Assembly (NCBI GenBank): GCA_002292815.1
Contig: DBBX01000009.1
Coordinates: forward strand, 29,676 to 93,675
Length of the DNA stretch: 64,000 bases
DNA from: Thiotrichaceae bacterium UBA973
GTDB taxonomy: Bacteria > Pseudomonadota > Gammaproteobacteria > Eutrophobiales > Eutrophobiaceae
Direction of reading: 5' to 3'
Both the position numbers and the translations under genes were made by a program. This document shows positions 1-11,000 of the stretch, in pieces. How positions within the stretch are numbered: the stretch's first letter is position 1; every line of letters begins with the position of its first letter. A model generated the notes under the pieces. The model searched no databases, was not told the origin of the DNA, and was given only the letters and a program-made list of their open reading frames with translations.

Positions 1-1
1 T

Positions 2-478
2 ATAACAGTACAACGTGAATCATTGTCAGGGCTAGAAAAGAAAGAAAAAGATCAAATTGACATACTGGATGTTAGACAAAAGAAAGCAGCTAATCTGAAT
101 CTTTTAAAAGAACAGATGAAGGAAATGGAACAGAATTTTGGTGATATGGTTCGTCAGCTACCTAATAAAACTGAGGTTGCAGGTTTATTGATTGATGTTT
201 CTCAGACAGGTTTAGCCTCAGGCCTGGAATTTAAATTGTTTGAACCAAAAGGTGAATCGCCTAAAGAATTCTATGCAGAACTCCCCATCAATATATCAGT
301 TGTCGGTGATTACCATCAGTTTGGTGAATTTGTCAGCGGCATAGCGGCGCTACCCAGAATTGTTACTACACATGATATTTCTATTAAAGCTGCAAAAGGT
401 GACGTAGTAGATGGTGTCCCGCAACTTACAATGAATGCAATTGCAAAAACATATCGCGCACTTGAAGAACAGGATTAA
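2..478 (+). CDS. pilO: Type IV pilus inner-membrane alignment protein PilO (5' truncated by window edge)
   Basis: This is the C-terminal part of PilO, which with PilN and PilP forms the periplasmic ring linking the inner-membrane pilus machine to the PilQ secretin. The frame is open to the left edge, so the start, the cytoplasmic tail and the membrane helix lie outside the window. What remains begins with a heptad-like coiled coil (LEKKEKDQIDILDVRQKKA) and continues into the ferredoxin-like periplasmic fold, with the family-typical stretch VVGDYHQFGEFVSGIAALPR. pilP follows after 11 bases and pilQ after that, the standard pilMNOPQ order. I infer that pilM and pilN lie just upstream. Confidence 0.93.
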   Translation: MTVQRESLSGLEKKEKDQIDILDVRQKKAANLNLLKEQMKEMEQNFGDMVRQLPNKTEVAGLLIDVSQTGLASGLEFKLFEPKGESPKEFYAELPINISVVGDYHQFGEFVSGIAALPRIVTTHDISIKAAKGDVVDGVPQLTMNAIAKTYRALEEQD

Positions 479-489
479 GAGAATTAAAC

Positions 490-1062
490 ATGAAATCTCG
501 TATTCAAATAAATAAATTCTTAAAAGCTTTATTCTGCTTACTAAGCATAAATGCTATATCTGGATGTGTCTCGAGAGATATCAGTGACCTCGAGCGTGAA
601 GTTTCAGATATTATGACAAGATCTGGCGGGCGTATAGAGCCACTTCCAGAGATAAAGCCCTATGAGGCTTATGTCTATCAATCAGGAGAAGCAGGCGCTC
701 GAAATCCATTCAAGAAATTTTTTGTAATGGATAAACCAGAGGTTAAAGAGGGTGTAGTAGACGCAGGTTTAACAGAAGATATGAAGCGTGAAATACGTAA
801 TCGAAACCGAGAAGAACTTGAACAGTTTGAGCTAGATAGTTTACGTATGGTTGGAACACTTGATAACGAAAACAATAATTGGGGGGTAGTACTGGATCCT
901 GATGGTGTTGTTCATAGAGTAAGTGTTGGTAATTACCTTGGCGCGAATATCGGTAAGATAATTAACATCTACGAAGACCGTATCGAACTTAGAGAAATTA
1001 TTCAGGATAGTGGTGGTCGATGGGAAGAACGAGAGGCAGCACTCGCTCTGATAGAAGAGTGA
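490..1062 (+). CDS. pilP: Type IV pilus lipoprotein PilP
   Basis: PilP is the inner-membrane lipoprotein that bridges PilN/PilO to the N0 domain of PilQ. The 190-residue protein has a lipoprotein signal with lipobox ISGC (Cys26). A disordered linker follows, and then the compact C-terminal beta domain, recognisable from LDSLRMVGTL and WGVVLDPDGVVHRVSVGNYLG. Length and organisation are normal for the family. The gene sits tightly between pilO and pilQ, so it is almost certainly cotranscribed with them. Confidence 0.95.
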   Translation: MKSRIQINKFLKALFCLLSINAISGCVSRDISDLEREVSDIMTRSGGRIEPLPEIKPYEAYVYQSGEAGARNPFKKFFVMDKPEVKEGVVDAGLTEDMKREIRNRNREELEQFELDSLRMVGTLDNENNNWGVVLDPDGVVHRVSVGNYLGANIGKIINIYEDRIELREIIQDSGGRWEEREAALALIEE

Positions 1063-1084
1063 TCTGATAACAGAGGTATTAAAA

Positions 1085-3241
1085 ATGGTTACCAACAACA
1101 GAATGACATTTAATTTCAAAGGTTACAAAACCATGATAACTAAATTAAAAAATTTAACATGTTTGATCAGTCTAGCGGGATTGGTTTTAATGAGCTCATC
1201 GGCGTATGCGGTTTCATTGGATGATGTGAGTTATGCATCGTTGCCAGGTGAGCGTGTACAAATTAAGCTTACGCTATCAGAAGGACTACCAGCCGATCCT
1301 CTGAATTTTACAATTGATAATCCAGCCAGAATTGCGATTGATTTCCCGAATACGACTCTAAACTTAGCCGAAAAAACTCAAACTATCGGCATCGGCATGG
1401 CTAACAGCTTAAGTGCTGTGGAAGCAGCTGGACGTACTCGAGTAGTCATTAATTTGACGCGGTCAGTTTCATATGATGTAGGTGTTGATGGTAATGTAGT
1501 CACTTTAAATCTGGATAGCGTTAGTTCTGCATCACCGACGGTAGCAACTTCAAAATTTTCAAACACATCAACTGTTTCATCAACAGGAAGCATAGATAAC
1601 ATAGACTTTCGCAGAGGCGAAGGTGGAGAAGGCAGAGTTATTGTCAAGTTGTCAAATCCTTCGATCCCTATAGATATGGGTGTCGAAGCGGGTAAGATAG
1701 TTGTAAATTTTATTGATACACAGCTACCTTCGAATCTGGATAGAAAATTAGACGTTATTGATTTTGCAACACCTGTTAAAGAGATCGATACAGTGACTAA
1801 TGGAAACAATGTCAAAATGACGATCAGCGCTGTCTCAGAAGACTATGAACATTTGGCATATCAATCAGAAGATCAATATACGATTGAATTCAAGCCAATA
1901 ACAAAAGCAGAGTCAGAAGAACAACAGAAAGATAAGTTTGGCTATACTGGCGAACGTTTGTCCTTGAATTTTCAAAGTATTGAAGTAAGGGCTGTGTTGC
2001 AATTAATCGCTGACTTTACCGGATTGAATATGGTTACCAGTGATGCTGTCAGCGGTAATGTGACGCTACGATTAAAGAATGTTCCATGGGATCAAGCACT
2101 GGATATCATCCTAAAATCACGTGGCTTAGGTATGCGTAAAGATGGAAACGTTATTATGGTTGCACCGTCAGAAGAGCTTGCGGCACGGGAACGTCTAGAG
2201 CTAGAAGTTAATCGTCAGGTTGAAGAGTTAGCGCCATTAAGAACTGAGTTTGTGCAGATTAATTATGCTGATGCAGCTGACTTAATGGGATTAATACAAG
2301 CATCGGAAAATAATCTGTTATCTGAACGCGGTAATGTATCAATTGATTCACGAACGAATACTCTCATTGTTCAAGATGTATCAAGTAGTCTTGAGTCTAT
2401 TAGAGGTTTGATCTCTGAGCTTGATGTAGCGGTTCGGCAGGTGTTGATTGAGTCACGAATTGTAAACGCCGATGAGTCTTTTGCAAAAGACATCGGTGTG
2501 CGTTTTGGCTACAGTAAACATACGAAACAGGGGACATCAGATAGGGCAACTATTGGTGAAAATCCGGCAAACGCTTTTGGGGCAATTGGTGGTGGTAATC
2601 CGGGTAACGTTAATTATGGTGGTACAACAAGCTTTAATGATGGCACCAATGAAAATTTAATTGTCGATTTACCTGCGCTACCTACAGATGCGGCGTCATT
2701 AGCATTAGCGATAGGTAAGGTTGGCTCATACTTACTACAATTAGAATTATCTGCGTTGATAGCAGAAGGACGTGGCGAAGATATTGCAAGTCCACGGGTG
2801 ATAACAGCCAATCAGAATGAAGCCGTTATTGAATCAGGTGTACAAATTCCTTATCAAGAGGCATCGTCAAGTGGTGCTACGAGCACCTCATTCCAGGATG
2901 CAACTTTAAGTCTACGTGTTACACCACAGATTACACCGGATGATCGTATTATTATGGATTTGGAAGTGAATCAAGATACTGTCAGCGCCACAGTGGTTAA
3001 TGGTGTGCCAGCGATTAATACACGAAGCGTTACCACGCAGGTGTTAGTTCAAAATGGTGAAACAGTTGTTCTCGGTGGTGTCTACAGTTCTTCAGAGAGA
3101 AAATCGGTTGATAGAACGCCATTCTTTGGAGACCTTCCGTATTTAGGGTTCTTATTTAAAAGAACAAGTACTGATTCAACGAAAAATGAATTGTTGATTT
3201 TCATCACGCCAAAAATATTGAAAGATAGTCTTACGATTTAA
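1085..3241 (+). CDS. pilQ: Type IV pilus secretin PilQ
   Basis: PilQ is the outer-membrane multimeric pore through which the pilus fibre leaves the cell. The 718-residue product has two AMIN domains (about residues 45-130 and 170-265), which bind peptidoglycan. A secretin/TonB short N-terminal domain (about 290-350) and a secretin_N domain follow, and then the C-terminal secretin beta barrel, which contains VLIESRIV and VQNGETVVLGGVY. The first ATG is preceded by AGAGGT at good spacing. An internal ATG at 1133 would put the hydrophobic signal peptide (ending SSAYA) right at the N-terminus and is an equally reasonable start. A strong terminator lies just downstream and closes the pil operon. 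Confidence 0.96.
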   Translation: MVTNNRMTFNFKGYKTMITKLKNLTCLISLAGLVLMSSSAYAVSLDDVSYASLPGERVQIKLTLSEGLPADPLNFTIDNPARIAIDFPNTTLNLAEKTQTIGIGMANSLSAVEAAGRTRVVINLTRSVSYDVGVDGNVVTLNLDSVSSASPTVATSKFSNTSTVSSTGSIDNIDFRRGEGGEGRVIVKLSNPSIPIDMGVEAGKIVVNFIDTQLPSNLDRKLDVIDFATPVKEIDTVTNGNNVKMTISAVSEDYEHLAYQSEDQYTIEFKPITKAESEEQQKDKFGYTGERLSLNFQSIEVRAVLQLIADFTGLNMVTSDAVSGNVTLRLKNVPWDQALDIILKSRGLGMRKDGNVIMVAPSEELAARERLELEVNRQVEELAPLRTEFVQINYADAADLMGLIQASENNLLSERGNVSIDSRTNTLIVQDVSSSLESIRGLISELDVAVRQVLIESRIVNADESFAKDIGVRFGYSKHTKQGTSDRATIGENPANAFGAIGGGNPGNVNYGGTTSFNDGTNENLIVDLPALPTDAASLALAIGKVGSYLLQLELSALIAEGRGEDIASPRVITANQNEAVIESGVQIPYQEASSSGATSTSFQDATLSLRVTPQITPDDRIIMDLEVNQDTVSATVVNGVPAINTRSVTTQVLVQNGETVVLGGVYSSSERKSVDRTPFFGDLPYLGFLFKRTSTDSTKNELLIFITPKILKDSLTI

Positions 3242-3268
3242 TAACAATAATAATCGTTACAATATTAG

Positions 3269-3304
3269 AGGGATGTACCCATTATGGGTATCATCCCTTT
3301 TTGT
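3269..3304 (+). terminator. Rho-independent terminator after pilQ
   Basis: AGGGATG-TACCC and GGGTA-TCATCCCT pair around an ATTAT loop, with a one-base bulge. The stem is followed at once by a T-rich tail. It lies 28 bases after the pilQ stop and before aroK, which suggests aroK has its own promoter. Confidence 0.85.
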
Positions 3305-3371
3305 TTTTATATAATCTGTTTATAAAAATTAGTCAGCTATTTTAAAGTAAACTCAATTAAACATAGACACA

Positions 3372-3899
3372 GTGAACAATTCTAAAAACATTATATTAAT
3401 TGGGCCAATGGGTGCGGGAAAGACCACCATTGGAAGACAATTAGCTAAAAGACTGTCGATCAGGTTTTATGACTCTGATCATGAGATTGAAGAGCGTACT
3501 GGAGTAAAAATATCATTAATATTTGAGATTGAAGGCGAAGAAGGGTTTAGGCGACGCGAAACAGAAGTTATACGTGAATTGTCTCTAATGAATAATATAG
3601 TCTTGTCCACCGGCGGTGGGGCTGTAACGCAAGCTGAAAACAGAGTAGTGCTTAAGAATAACGGGTATATTATTTACTTAAAATCCAGCCCGGAAATGCT
3701 ATTCAAAAGAACAGTAGATGATAAACGTAGGCCGTTGTTACAGGGCGATGACCGTCTAGAACAAATAAGAAAAATTCTAAATGAAAGAGAGCCTGCTTAT
3801 ATTGAAATGGCAGATGAAATAATAGACTCTGAAAAAATGAGTATTAAGCAAATAATTCAGAAAATTTTAGAGCAGATAAATATAGATGAAAACTATTGA
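3372..3899 (+). CDS. aroK: Shikimate kinase
   Basis: Phosphorylates shikimate at the 3-hydroxyl with ATP in the chorismate pathway. The 175-residue protein carries the Walker A loop GPMGAGKTT (residues 11-19), the DSD motif that binds Mg and shikimate (residues 34-36), the STGGGAV loop and the RRPLLQ lid arginines. The best start is a GTG that gives the usual short lead before the P-loop. No clear Shine-Dalgarno is visible, so translation may be modest. The end overlaps aroB by 14 bases, which indicates translational coupling. The aroK-aroB pair next to pilQ is a conserved gammaproteobacterial arrangement. Confidence 0.95.
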   Translation: MNNSKNIILIGPMGAGKTTIGRQLAKRLSIRFYDSDHEIEERTGVKISLIFEIEGEEGFRRRETEVIRELSLMNNIVLSTGGGAVTQAENRVVLKNNGYIIYLKSSPEMLFKRTVDDKRRPLLQGDDRLEQIRKILNEREPAYIEMADEIIDSEKMSIKQIIQKILEQINIDENY

Positions 3900-4965
3900 A
3901 GTTGATCTAGGCGACCGCAAATACCCGATTTATATTGGTGAGTCAATCCTATCTGATCATAAATTAATTGATAAACATATTACAAGTAGCCAGGTTTTAA
4001 TCGTAACAAATGAAAATATTGCGCCACTGTATTTGAAACATATCGAAGAAAGCTTGAGTAATGTTAATCATGATGTATTGATATTGCCTGATGGAGAAAG
4101 TACTAAATCATTAGATAGTCTGAATCAAATCATTACGTGTTTAATGGAAAAGAAATATAGTCGCACCTGCATATTAATTGCGTTAGGTGGTGGCGTAATT
4201 GGAGATTTAACAGGTTTCGCAGCAGCTTGTTATCAACGAGGTGTAAAGTTTATACAAATACCAACGACATTGTTGGCACAGGTCGATTCCTCCGTGGGTG
4301 GTAAGACTGCTGTGAATCATCCATTAGGTAAAAATATGATTGGTGCCTTTTACCAGCCAATTGCAGTTCTAGCAGACACCAACGTTCTGTCAACTTTGCC
4401 TGAAAGAGAGTTTTCTGCAGGCCTTGCCGAAGTGATTAAGTATGGGTTGATAAGAGATAAACCATTTTATAAATGGCTTGAAGAAAATATAGAGTTAGTA
4501 ATAAAAAGAGATAATGAATCACTAACCTATATTATTGATCGTTCATGTACTAACAAGGCTGAAGTCGTTACTGAAGACGAAAGAGAATCTGGTGTTCGCG
4601 CAATATTAAATTTGGGTCATACATTCGGGCATGCTATTGAAACGGCATTATCCTATAAGGATTGGTTGCATGGTGAAGCTGTCGGTTGTGGTATGTTAAT
4701 GGCGGCTGATTTATCAATGCGTCTTGGCTTAATTGATCAAGCGCAGGTCGATAGGATCAAGTCATTATTAGTTCGAGCAAAATTACCGATAAAAATACCA
4801 AAAGGTATAAAGCTCACGCAAATGCTTGAAAATATGAAAGTCGATAAAAAATCTAGAGATGGGGTTTTATATCTAATATTACTGAATGACATAGGTGATG
4901 CGGTAATGACATCTGACTATACTGAACAGGCATTGACGGAAACGATTAATCATTTTTTAGAATGA
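3886..4965 (+). CDS. aroB: 3-dehydroquinate synthase
   Basis: Converts DAHP to 3-dehydroquinate, the second step of the shikimate pathway, using NAD and a divalent metal. The 359-residue length is normal. Family motifs are visible: PDGESTKS, ALGGGVIGDLTGFAAACYQRG (nucleotide binding), PTTLLAQVDSSVGGKTAVNHP, and the metal-ligand region NLGHTFGHAIE with WLHGEAV. It is coupled to aroK by overlap and followed 10 bases later by the dGTPase-like gene, so the three probably form one transcript. Confidence 0.97.
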   Translation: MKTIEVDLGDRKYPIYIGESILSDHKLIDKHITSSQVLIVTNENIAPLYLKHIEESLSNVNHDVLILPDGESTKSLDSLNQIITCLMEKKYSRTCILIALGGGVIGDLTGFAAACYQRGVKFIQIPTTLLAQVDSSVGGKTAVNHPLGKNMIGAFYQPIAVLADTNVLSTLPEREFSAGLAEVIKYGLIRDKPFYKWLEENIELVIKRDNESLTYIIDRSCTNKAEVVTEDERESGVRAILNLGHTFGHAIETALSYKDWLHGEAVGCGMLMAADLSMRLGLIDQAQVDRIKSLLVRAKLPIKIPKGIKLTQMLENMKVDKKSRDGVLYLILLNDIGDAVMTSDYTEQALTETINHFLE

Positions 4966-4975
4966 GAGGTTAACG

Positions 4976-6115
4976 GTGGTAAATGACTTGGCAGTTTATG
5001 CCGCATACTCGGATAAATCGAAAGGGCGGATTCATAAGGACGATGAAACTGCTTATCGAAGTCAGTATCAACGCGATCGCGATCGCGTTATTCATTCCTC
5101 AGCATTTAGACGCCTCGAATATAAAACACAGGTCTTTGTAAACCATGAAGGCGATATGTTTCGTACACGCCTGACTCATTCCATTGAGGTTGCTCAGATT
5201 GGTAGAACAATTGCGCGAGCATTGAATGTTAATGAAGATCTAACAGAAGCGATATGTCTGGCTCATGACCTTGGTCATACTCCGTTTGGACATGCCGGTC
5301 AGGATGCGCTAAATGCATGCATGAAAGGATATGGTGGTTTCGAACATAATCTGCAGTCAATTAGAATTGTTGATCATTTAGAAAAACGCTACGCAAGTTT
5401 TCCTGGTTTAAATCTAACGTTTGAAACACGCGAAGGTATATTAAAGCATTGTTCACGAAATAACGCCTTAACGCTTGGTAAATTAGGTGAGCGTTTTATT
5501 AATAATGAAAATCCTGGTCTCGAAGCGCAGATAGCAAATGTAGCCGATGAAATTGCCTATAACAACCACGATATAGATGATGGCTTGAGAGCAAAGTTGC
5601 TTGATATTGAAGCATTAAAATGTTGTGAATTATTTGATATTCACCATGAAGGTGTTAAGAGTAAATGGTCAGATTTAACCGATAGCCGATTACGACATGA
5701 AATAATTAGAAGAATGATTAACACGGTTGTTAGCGATCTTATCAATACTAGCGAAAACATGATAAATGAAATTAAGCCCACGGATATCGATCAAGTGAGG
5801 ACATGTGGAAAATCACTAATTAAGATGAGTGACTCTACAGCTTCTATGCATAAGGCCTTAAAAAAATATCTTCGCTTAAATTTGTATCAACATGAACGTG
5901 TCATGAGCATGGCGAATAAAGCTAAAGAAACAGTCAGTTTTTTATTTAATGCTTATATGGAAGATACAGATTTGCTGACAAAGGAATTACAATCTTCTAT
6001 AGATAAGGCCAAAGATATTAATGATAAAAATGTAGTCGCCAGGGTTGTTGCTGATTATATTGCAGGCATGACGGATCGATTTGCGTTTGTAGAAGCAGAC
6101 AGGATCAAAATGTAA
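4976..6115 (+). CDS. dgt: dGTP triphosphohydrolase-like HD-domain protein
   Basis: HD-superfamily phosphohydrolase of the bacterial dGTPase-like type, which hydrolyses dNTPs to nucleoside and triphosphate. The conserved N-terminal block SAFRRLEYKTQVF is followed by the HD metal ligands RLTHSIEVAQIGR (H68) and AHDLGHTPFGHAG (H97-D98). A later block, VADEIAYNNHDIDDG, supplies the last Asp. The C-terminal half (MYKAL-like and DYIAGMTDRFA) is also typical. At 379 residues it is the shorter dGTPase-like class, not the roughly 500-residue enterobacterial Dgt. The start is GTG. Its position between aroB and damX is a lineage-specific insertion relative to the Pseudomonas order as I recall it. Confidence 0.92.
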   Translation: MVNDLAVYAAYSDKSKGRIHKDDETAYRSQYQRDRDRVIHSSAFRRLEYKTQVFVNHEGDMFRTRLTHSIEVAQIGRTIARALNVNEDLTEAICLAHDLGHTPFGHAGQDALNACMKGYGGFEHNLQSIRIVDHLEKRYASFPGLNLTFETREGILKHCSRNNALTLGKLGERFINNENPGLEAQIANVADEIAYNNHDIDDGLRAKLLDIEALKCCELFDIHHEGVKSKWSDLTDSRLRHEIIRRMINTVVSDLINTSENMINEIKPTDIDQVRTCGKSLIKMSDSTASMHKALKKYLRLNLYQHERVMSMANKAKETVSFLFNAYMEDTDLLTKELQSSIDKAKDINDKNVVARVVADYIAGMTDRFAFVEADRIKM

Positions 6116-6175
6116 CGCGTAATTAATGATTAAATATAAGTATTAATTTCATAAATGAAATAGTTAATCAGGCTT

Positions 6176-7696
6176 ATGAGCAATCAAGATCAACAAAGCA
6201 ATCTCAACTTTATAACGCCAGAGTTGACTCACCGTGTTGAGCTGATATTACATTTACTTGAGTATAGTAATCATCTCGTTATCGTCAAAGGTGAGCATGA
6301 GTCCGGCAAAACGACCCTGTATGAAGAGCTGACACGGCAGGAAGAGACGAATTTAATTATTAGAAAGCTGTCTGCTAATGCGCATATGAGCAGCAACGAT
6401 ATTTTTAAGGCTATTATTGATAGTGGCAGTGACAATGAATTGCAAGAAGCGACTTACAATCAGGCCGCTTTAAATCAATGGCTAGAACGTTGTCAAAACA
6501 AACAGCAAATACCGGTTTTGTTAATTGATAATGTTAATCTCTTTAGCGATGAATTAATAAATAATTTATTTGAAATATTATTAAATTCAAATTCAGTCGC
6601 TGTCCTTCATCTATGTTTATTTTGCGACCCTTCATTCTTAAACCAATTAGAAGAACCCGGCATTAATCATGATGACGCACGCAGTCTACATATTATCGAA
6701 ATTCCAGGTCTGAGTGAGAAACAGACAGAGCTATATATACATTATAAATATCCTGAAGGTGACGCGACACATTTAAACTTGTTTGATGATAAAAGGATCA
6801 AACAAATTCATCGGATTTCACATGGCATGCCTGGAAGGATCAATGCCTTATGTGAGCAGTATCTGGATGACCCTGCAAAGAAAGCAGTGGTAAGTGAAGA
6901 GAAACCATCTTTCACTATCAAAGTATTTTTGATAAAGAATAAATTGATATTGATAACAGGGATGTCGTTATTGTTTCTATTTATTGGTGCAACAACGTTA
7001 TTACATAAAACAGATAAGGAAAAAACAGAAACAATTAAATTAGACTTGCCCAATATAAATAAGGACAAAGCTGATCAGGCTGAGTTCGTTAAGGTGATGC
7101 CACTTTTGGTACCTGAGCCTACTAGCGAAACGGATCCAATGACAATTGAAGATCTGTCCCCACCAGTCATACCTGAGATGAACGATGATTTGAAAAATGA
7201 CGGTGAGTTGACATTTTATGATACTGGGGGACAGCCCGTTGCAAAAGAATCAGATCTAACAATAGTAAATTCTGTACGGCATAGTGTAGAAGTAGTCGCA
7301 GATAGTGAAACGGTTGCTCAAGTTGAAAAGGCCGTGGAGACTATTACAAAATCTGAAACTGAACCGCTAGAGCAAGAGGTTGGCAAACCAGCAACGTCGG
7401 AGATTCATGATGTTGACTGGCTAATAAAACAAGATGCCGATAAATATGTATTGCAGTTGATCGGGGCATATGAAAAAGAAACTATAAATCTTTATCTAAA
7501 ATCGTTTAAGTACGGTGATGACAAGATAATTCGTTTCAATACTTCAAATAAGGGTAAGGAATGGCATGTGCTGGCCTATGGCCTGTATGATGATCGGGAT
7601 GCTGCTGTTGCCGCTATTGAGAAATTACCCACTAAAGCGAAGCTGATGGCGCCGTGGCCAAGAACCGTTGGAAGCATTAAAGATCTACTGAAATAG
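6176..7696 (+). CDS. damX: DamX-like protein: AAA ATPase, one membrane helix, C-terminal SPOR domain
   Basis: Probable cell-division/peptidoglycan-binding protein. The N-terminal 240 residues resemble an ExeA/GspA-type AAA ATPase, with Walker A GEHESGKTT (residues 39-47) and a Walker B-like VLLIDNVNL. One membrane helix follows at about residues 252-272. After it come an acidic, disordered periplasmic linker and a C-terminal SPOR domain (about 425-506, with YVLQLIGAY and WHVLAYGLYDDRDAAVAAIEKLP). SPOR domains bind denuded glycan strands at the septum. The position between aroB and gltB is conserved. I infer that ATP binding acts in the cytoplasm and glycan binding in the periplasm. Confidence 0.88.
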   Translation: MSNQDQQSNLNFITPELTHRVELILHLLEYSNHLVIVKGEHESGKTTLYEELTRQEETNLIIRKLSANAHMSSNDIFKAIIDSGSDNELQEATYNQAALNQWLERCQNKQQIPVLLIDNVNLFSDELINNLFEILLNSNSVAVLHLCLFCDPSFLNQLEEPGINHDDARSLHIIEIPGLSEKQTELYIHYKYPEGDATHLNLFDDKRIKQIHRISHGMPGRINALCEQYLDDPAKKAVVSEEKPSFTIKVFLIKNKLILITGMSLLFLFIGATTLLHKTDKEKTETIKLDLPNINKDKADQAEFVKVMPLLVPEPTSETDPMTIEDLSPPVIPEMNDDLKNDGELTFYDTGGQPVAKESDLTIVNSVRHSVEVVADSETVAQVEKAVETITKSETEPLEQEVGKPATSEIHDVDWLIKQDADKYVLQLIGAYEKETINLYLKSFKYGDDKIIRFNTSNKGKEWHVLAYGLYDDRDAAVAAIEKLPTKAKLMAPWPRTVGSIKDLLK

Positions 7697-8047
7697 AAAA
7701 ATAAAACAATATTTGTCTAGGTCGCCAAGTTGGTTTTATTGATAAAATGCTTCTAAATGTGATAATCAAGCTTTAAATAGACATAAATTACGCTAACTTC
7801 GTCTAAAATCTTTATTTAATGCAGCAGCCTATTATTTTATGTTGCGTCGTGACATAAAGTGGGTGCTTTATTATAATTCGTCCCCCCCCTCGCATCAGGC
7901 AGGTGGAGCTATTAAGAGAATAATAATAAAGAATTTCAGGAATCATCTTAATTACGATTCCCTAGCTATCTCTAAATGACAATCTGTCTACTATGTTAAT
8001 CATAGTGAATAGAGAACCAACTAATAAAATAATTGAGTGATTTCAGT
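7697..8047. other. Intergenic region damX-gltB with long gltB leader
   Basis: No credible gene was found here. The stretch holds a consensus-like sigma70 promoter (listed separately), then a C8 run and a leader of about 165 nt ahead of gltB. The leader has no clear Shine-Dalgarno near the gltB start and no obvious intrinsic terminator or known riboswitch core, so any control in it is unresolved. Confidence 0.5.
7849..7877 (+). promoter_or_regulatory. Sigma70-type promoter for gltBD
   Basis: A GTGACA -35 box (5 of 6 to consensus) and a perfect TATAAT -10 box are separated by exactly 17 bases. Transcription would start near 7884 and give a leader of about 165 nt before gltB. It is the only consensus-like promoter in the gap. 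Confidence 0.65.
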
Positions 8048-11000
8048 ATGAAGCAAGCACCAGAGCAACAGGGTTTATACGACCCTTCTACAGAACACGA
8101 CGCCTGCGGGCTTGGTTTTGTTGCGCACATGAAAGGTCAGAAGTCGCATAAGATTATCGACGATGCATTGACTATTCTTAGAAATTTAATTCATCGTGGC
8201 GCCTGTGGTTGTGAAGAAAATACCGGTGATGGTGTTGGTATACTGATTCAAAAGCCGCATAAATTTTTCCAACGTGTCTGTGCTGAAATCAATATTGATC
8301 TGCCAGATACCGATAGTTACGGCGCCGGCATGGTGTTTCTGCCGACCGATGCAGCTCAAGCAAAACAATGTCAGGAAATCTTTGAAAGAATCATTAAAGA
8401 AGAAGATCAGCAATTATTAGGCTGGCGTGAAGTCCCTACCGATGATTCCTCTTTAGGCCCAACAGCGGTAGATGGCGAGCCCAGCTTCAAACAAATTTTT
8501 ATCGCAAAGAGTGAAGCGCTGGACTCAGCTGCGTTTGATCGTAAGCTCTATGTGATTCGCAAGCGTGCCGAAAACGAGATCTGGAACTCAGGATTGTCTG
8601 AACAGAATATGTTCTACGTGCCTTCGTTGTCCTATCGTACCTTTGTTTATAAAGGCATGCTTACCGGTTCTCAAATTGAACCTATGTTTCCCGAATTATC
8701 TGAGCCTGATGTAGAGTCTGCATTAGCACTAGTCCATCAACGTTTCTCGACCAACACCTTTCCAGCCTGGCGCCTGGCACATCCGTTTCGATATGTTGCG
8801 CATAACGGTGAAATCAATACCGCACGAGGTAATGCCAACTGGATGCGTGCACGCGAAGCATTGTGCGAGTCTGAATTATTTGGTGATGACTTAAAGAAAC
8901 TGTTTCCTATCTGTATTGAAGGCGGTAGTGACTCGGCAACCTTTGATAATGTAATGGAATTCCTGCACATGTCGGGTCGTCCACTGCCACACGCAGTATT
9001 GATGATGATCCCGGAGGCTTGGTCTGGACATGAGACCATGGATGATGAACGTAAGGCATTCTATGAATACCATGCCAGCTTAATGGAGCCTTGGGACGGT
9101 CCTGCATCACTCTCCTTTACCGATGGTGAAGTGATCGGTGCAGTGCTGGACCGAAACGGCCTACGCCCATCACGCTACTACGTAACGCATGATGATGTCG
9201 TCATCATGGCGTCAGAAGTCGGTGTGTTAGATGTCGCCCCTGAAAACGTAAAGATAAAAGATCGCCTGCATCCGGGTCGTATTTTTATGGTCGACACCAA
9301 ACAAGGCCGCATCATTGATGATGAAGAATTAAAGAAACAATTCACCAGCGAACATCCTTATGGTGAATGGTTAAAAGACAATCTTTTACCGATTGAGAAT
9401 TTACCGAACCCTAAACAGATACACGGTTCGAATCCAGATACTCTATTACAACGCCAACAAGCCTTCGGTTATACCCACGAAGATCTAAAATTGTTGATGG
9501 CCCCGATGGCAGCGAAAGGTATGGAGCCGACTGGCTCAATGGGTACCGATGCTGCGCTGGCGGTATTATCAAACCGCTCACGTTTGCTATATGACTATTT
9601 CAAACAACTATTTGCACAAGTCACCAATCCGCCATTGGATGGCATACGCGAACAGTTAGTTACGCAGGTTGCAACGACTATCGGGCCGGAAGGTAACTTA
9701 TTAGAAGCAACGCCTGAAAGTTGTCGACGTATTAAGATCAACTCACCGGTTATTACTAATGAAGAACTGGCAAAAATACGCGATGTAAATCTGCCAGGTT
9801 TTAAAACAGCAACGATCGATATTCTTTATCCGGTTGCCGATGGTGGCGCGGGCCTGGATAAGGCGCTAGAAGCGGTCTATCTCGAAGTTGATCAAGCCAT
9901 CGAAGACGGCTATAGCAATGTCATACTTTCAGACCGTGCTGTTAATGCAACGAAAGCAGCCATTCCTGCCTTACTCGCAACCGCTGGTGTTCATCATCAT
10001 TTGATTCGCAACGGCAAACGTACCCGTATTGGTTTGGTGCTAGAGTCTGGCGAGCCCAGAGAAGTACATCACTTTGCAGTACTGATAGGCTACGGTATCG
10101 GTGCAGTGAACCCTTACCTCGCATTTGAATCCTTGGGAGACATGATTGGCAATGGCCGCTTGCCAGAAATGGAACATGCTGTTGCTGTGAATAATTTCAT
10201 TAAAGCAGTAAATAAAGGTCTAGTTAAGACTATGGCGAAGATGGGCATCTCCACGGTACAGTCTTATTGTGGTGCGCAGGTCTTTGAAGCGATCGGGCTG
10301 AATAAAGAATTCGTAGATAAGTACTTTACCTGGACTGCATCACGTATCGGCGGTATTGGTATCGATGTTGTCGCAGACGAAATGAATCAACGCCATCACA
10401 ACGCCTTCCCGGATCGTGATGTGAAAGAACCTGATCTGGAATGGGGCGGTGAGTACCAATGGCGACGCGACGGTGAGTATCATCTATTCAACCCCAACAC
10501 CGTCTTCAAACTTCAACACGCCACCCGCACAGGTCAGTACAACATCTTCAAGGAATATACCGAACTCGTAAACAATCAAAGTGAAAACCTCGCTACCTTA
10601 AGAGGTCTGTTTGAGTTCAAACAACACGATAAATCCATCCCATTAGACGAAGTTGAACCGATTGAAGAAATCATGAAACGTTTTTCAACCGGTGCAATGT
10701 CTTTTGGTTCGATTAGTAAAGAGGCACATGAAACATTAGCAATAGCGATGAACCGCATCGGCGGTAAATCAAATACCGGCGAAGGCGGCGAAAATCCGGA
10801 TCGTTTTACGCCAGATGCGAATGGTGACCTAAGACGCAGTTCGATCAAGCAGGTCGCTAGCGGTCGTTTTGGAGTGACCAGCGAATATCTTGCTAACGCC
10901 GACGATATCCAAATCAAGATGGCGCAAGGCGCGAAGCCGGGCGAAGGCGGACAGTTACCAGGCTCAAAGGTCTATCCCTGGATCGCAGAAGTCAGACATT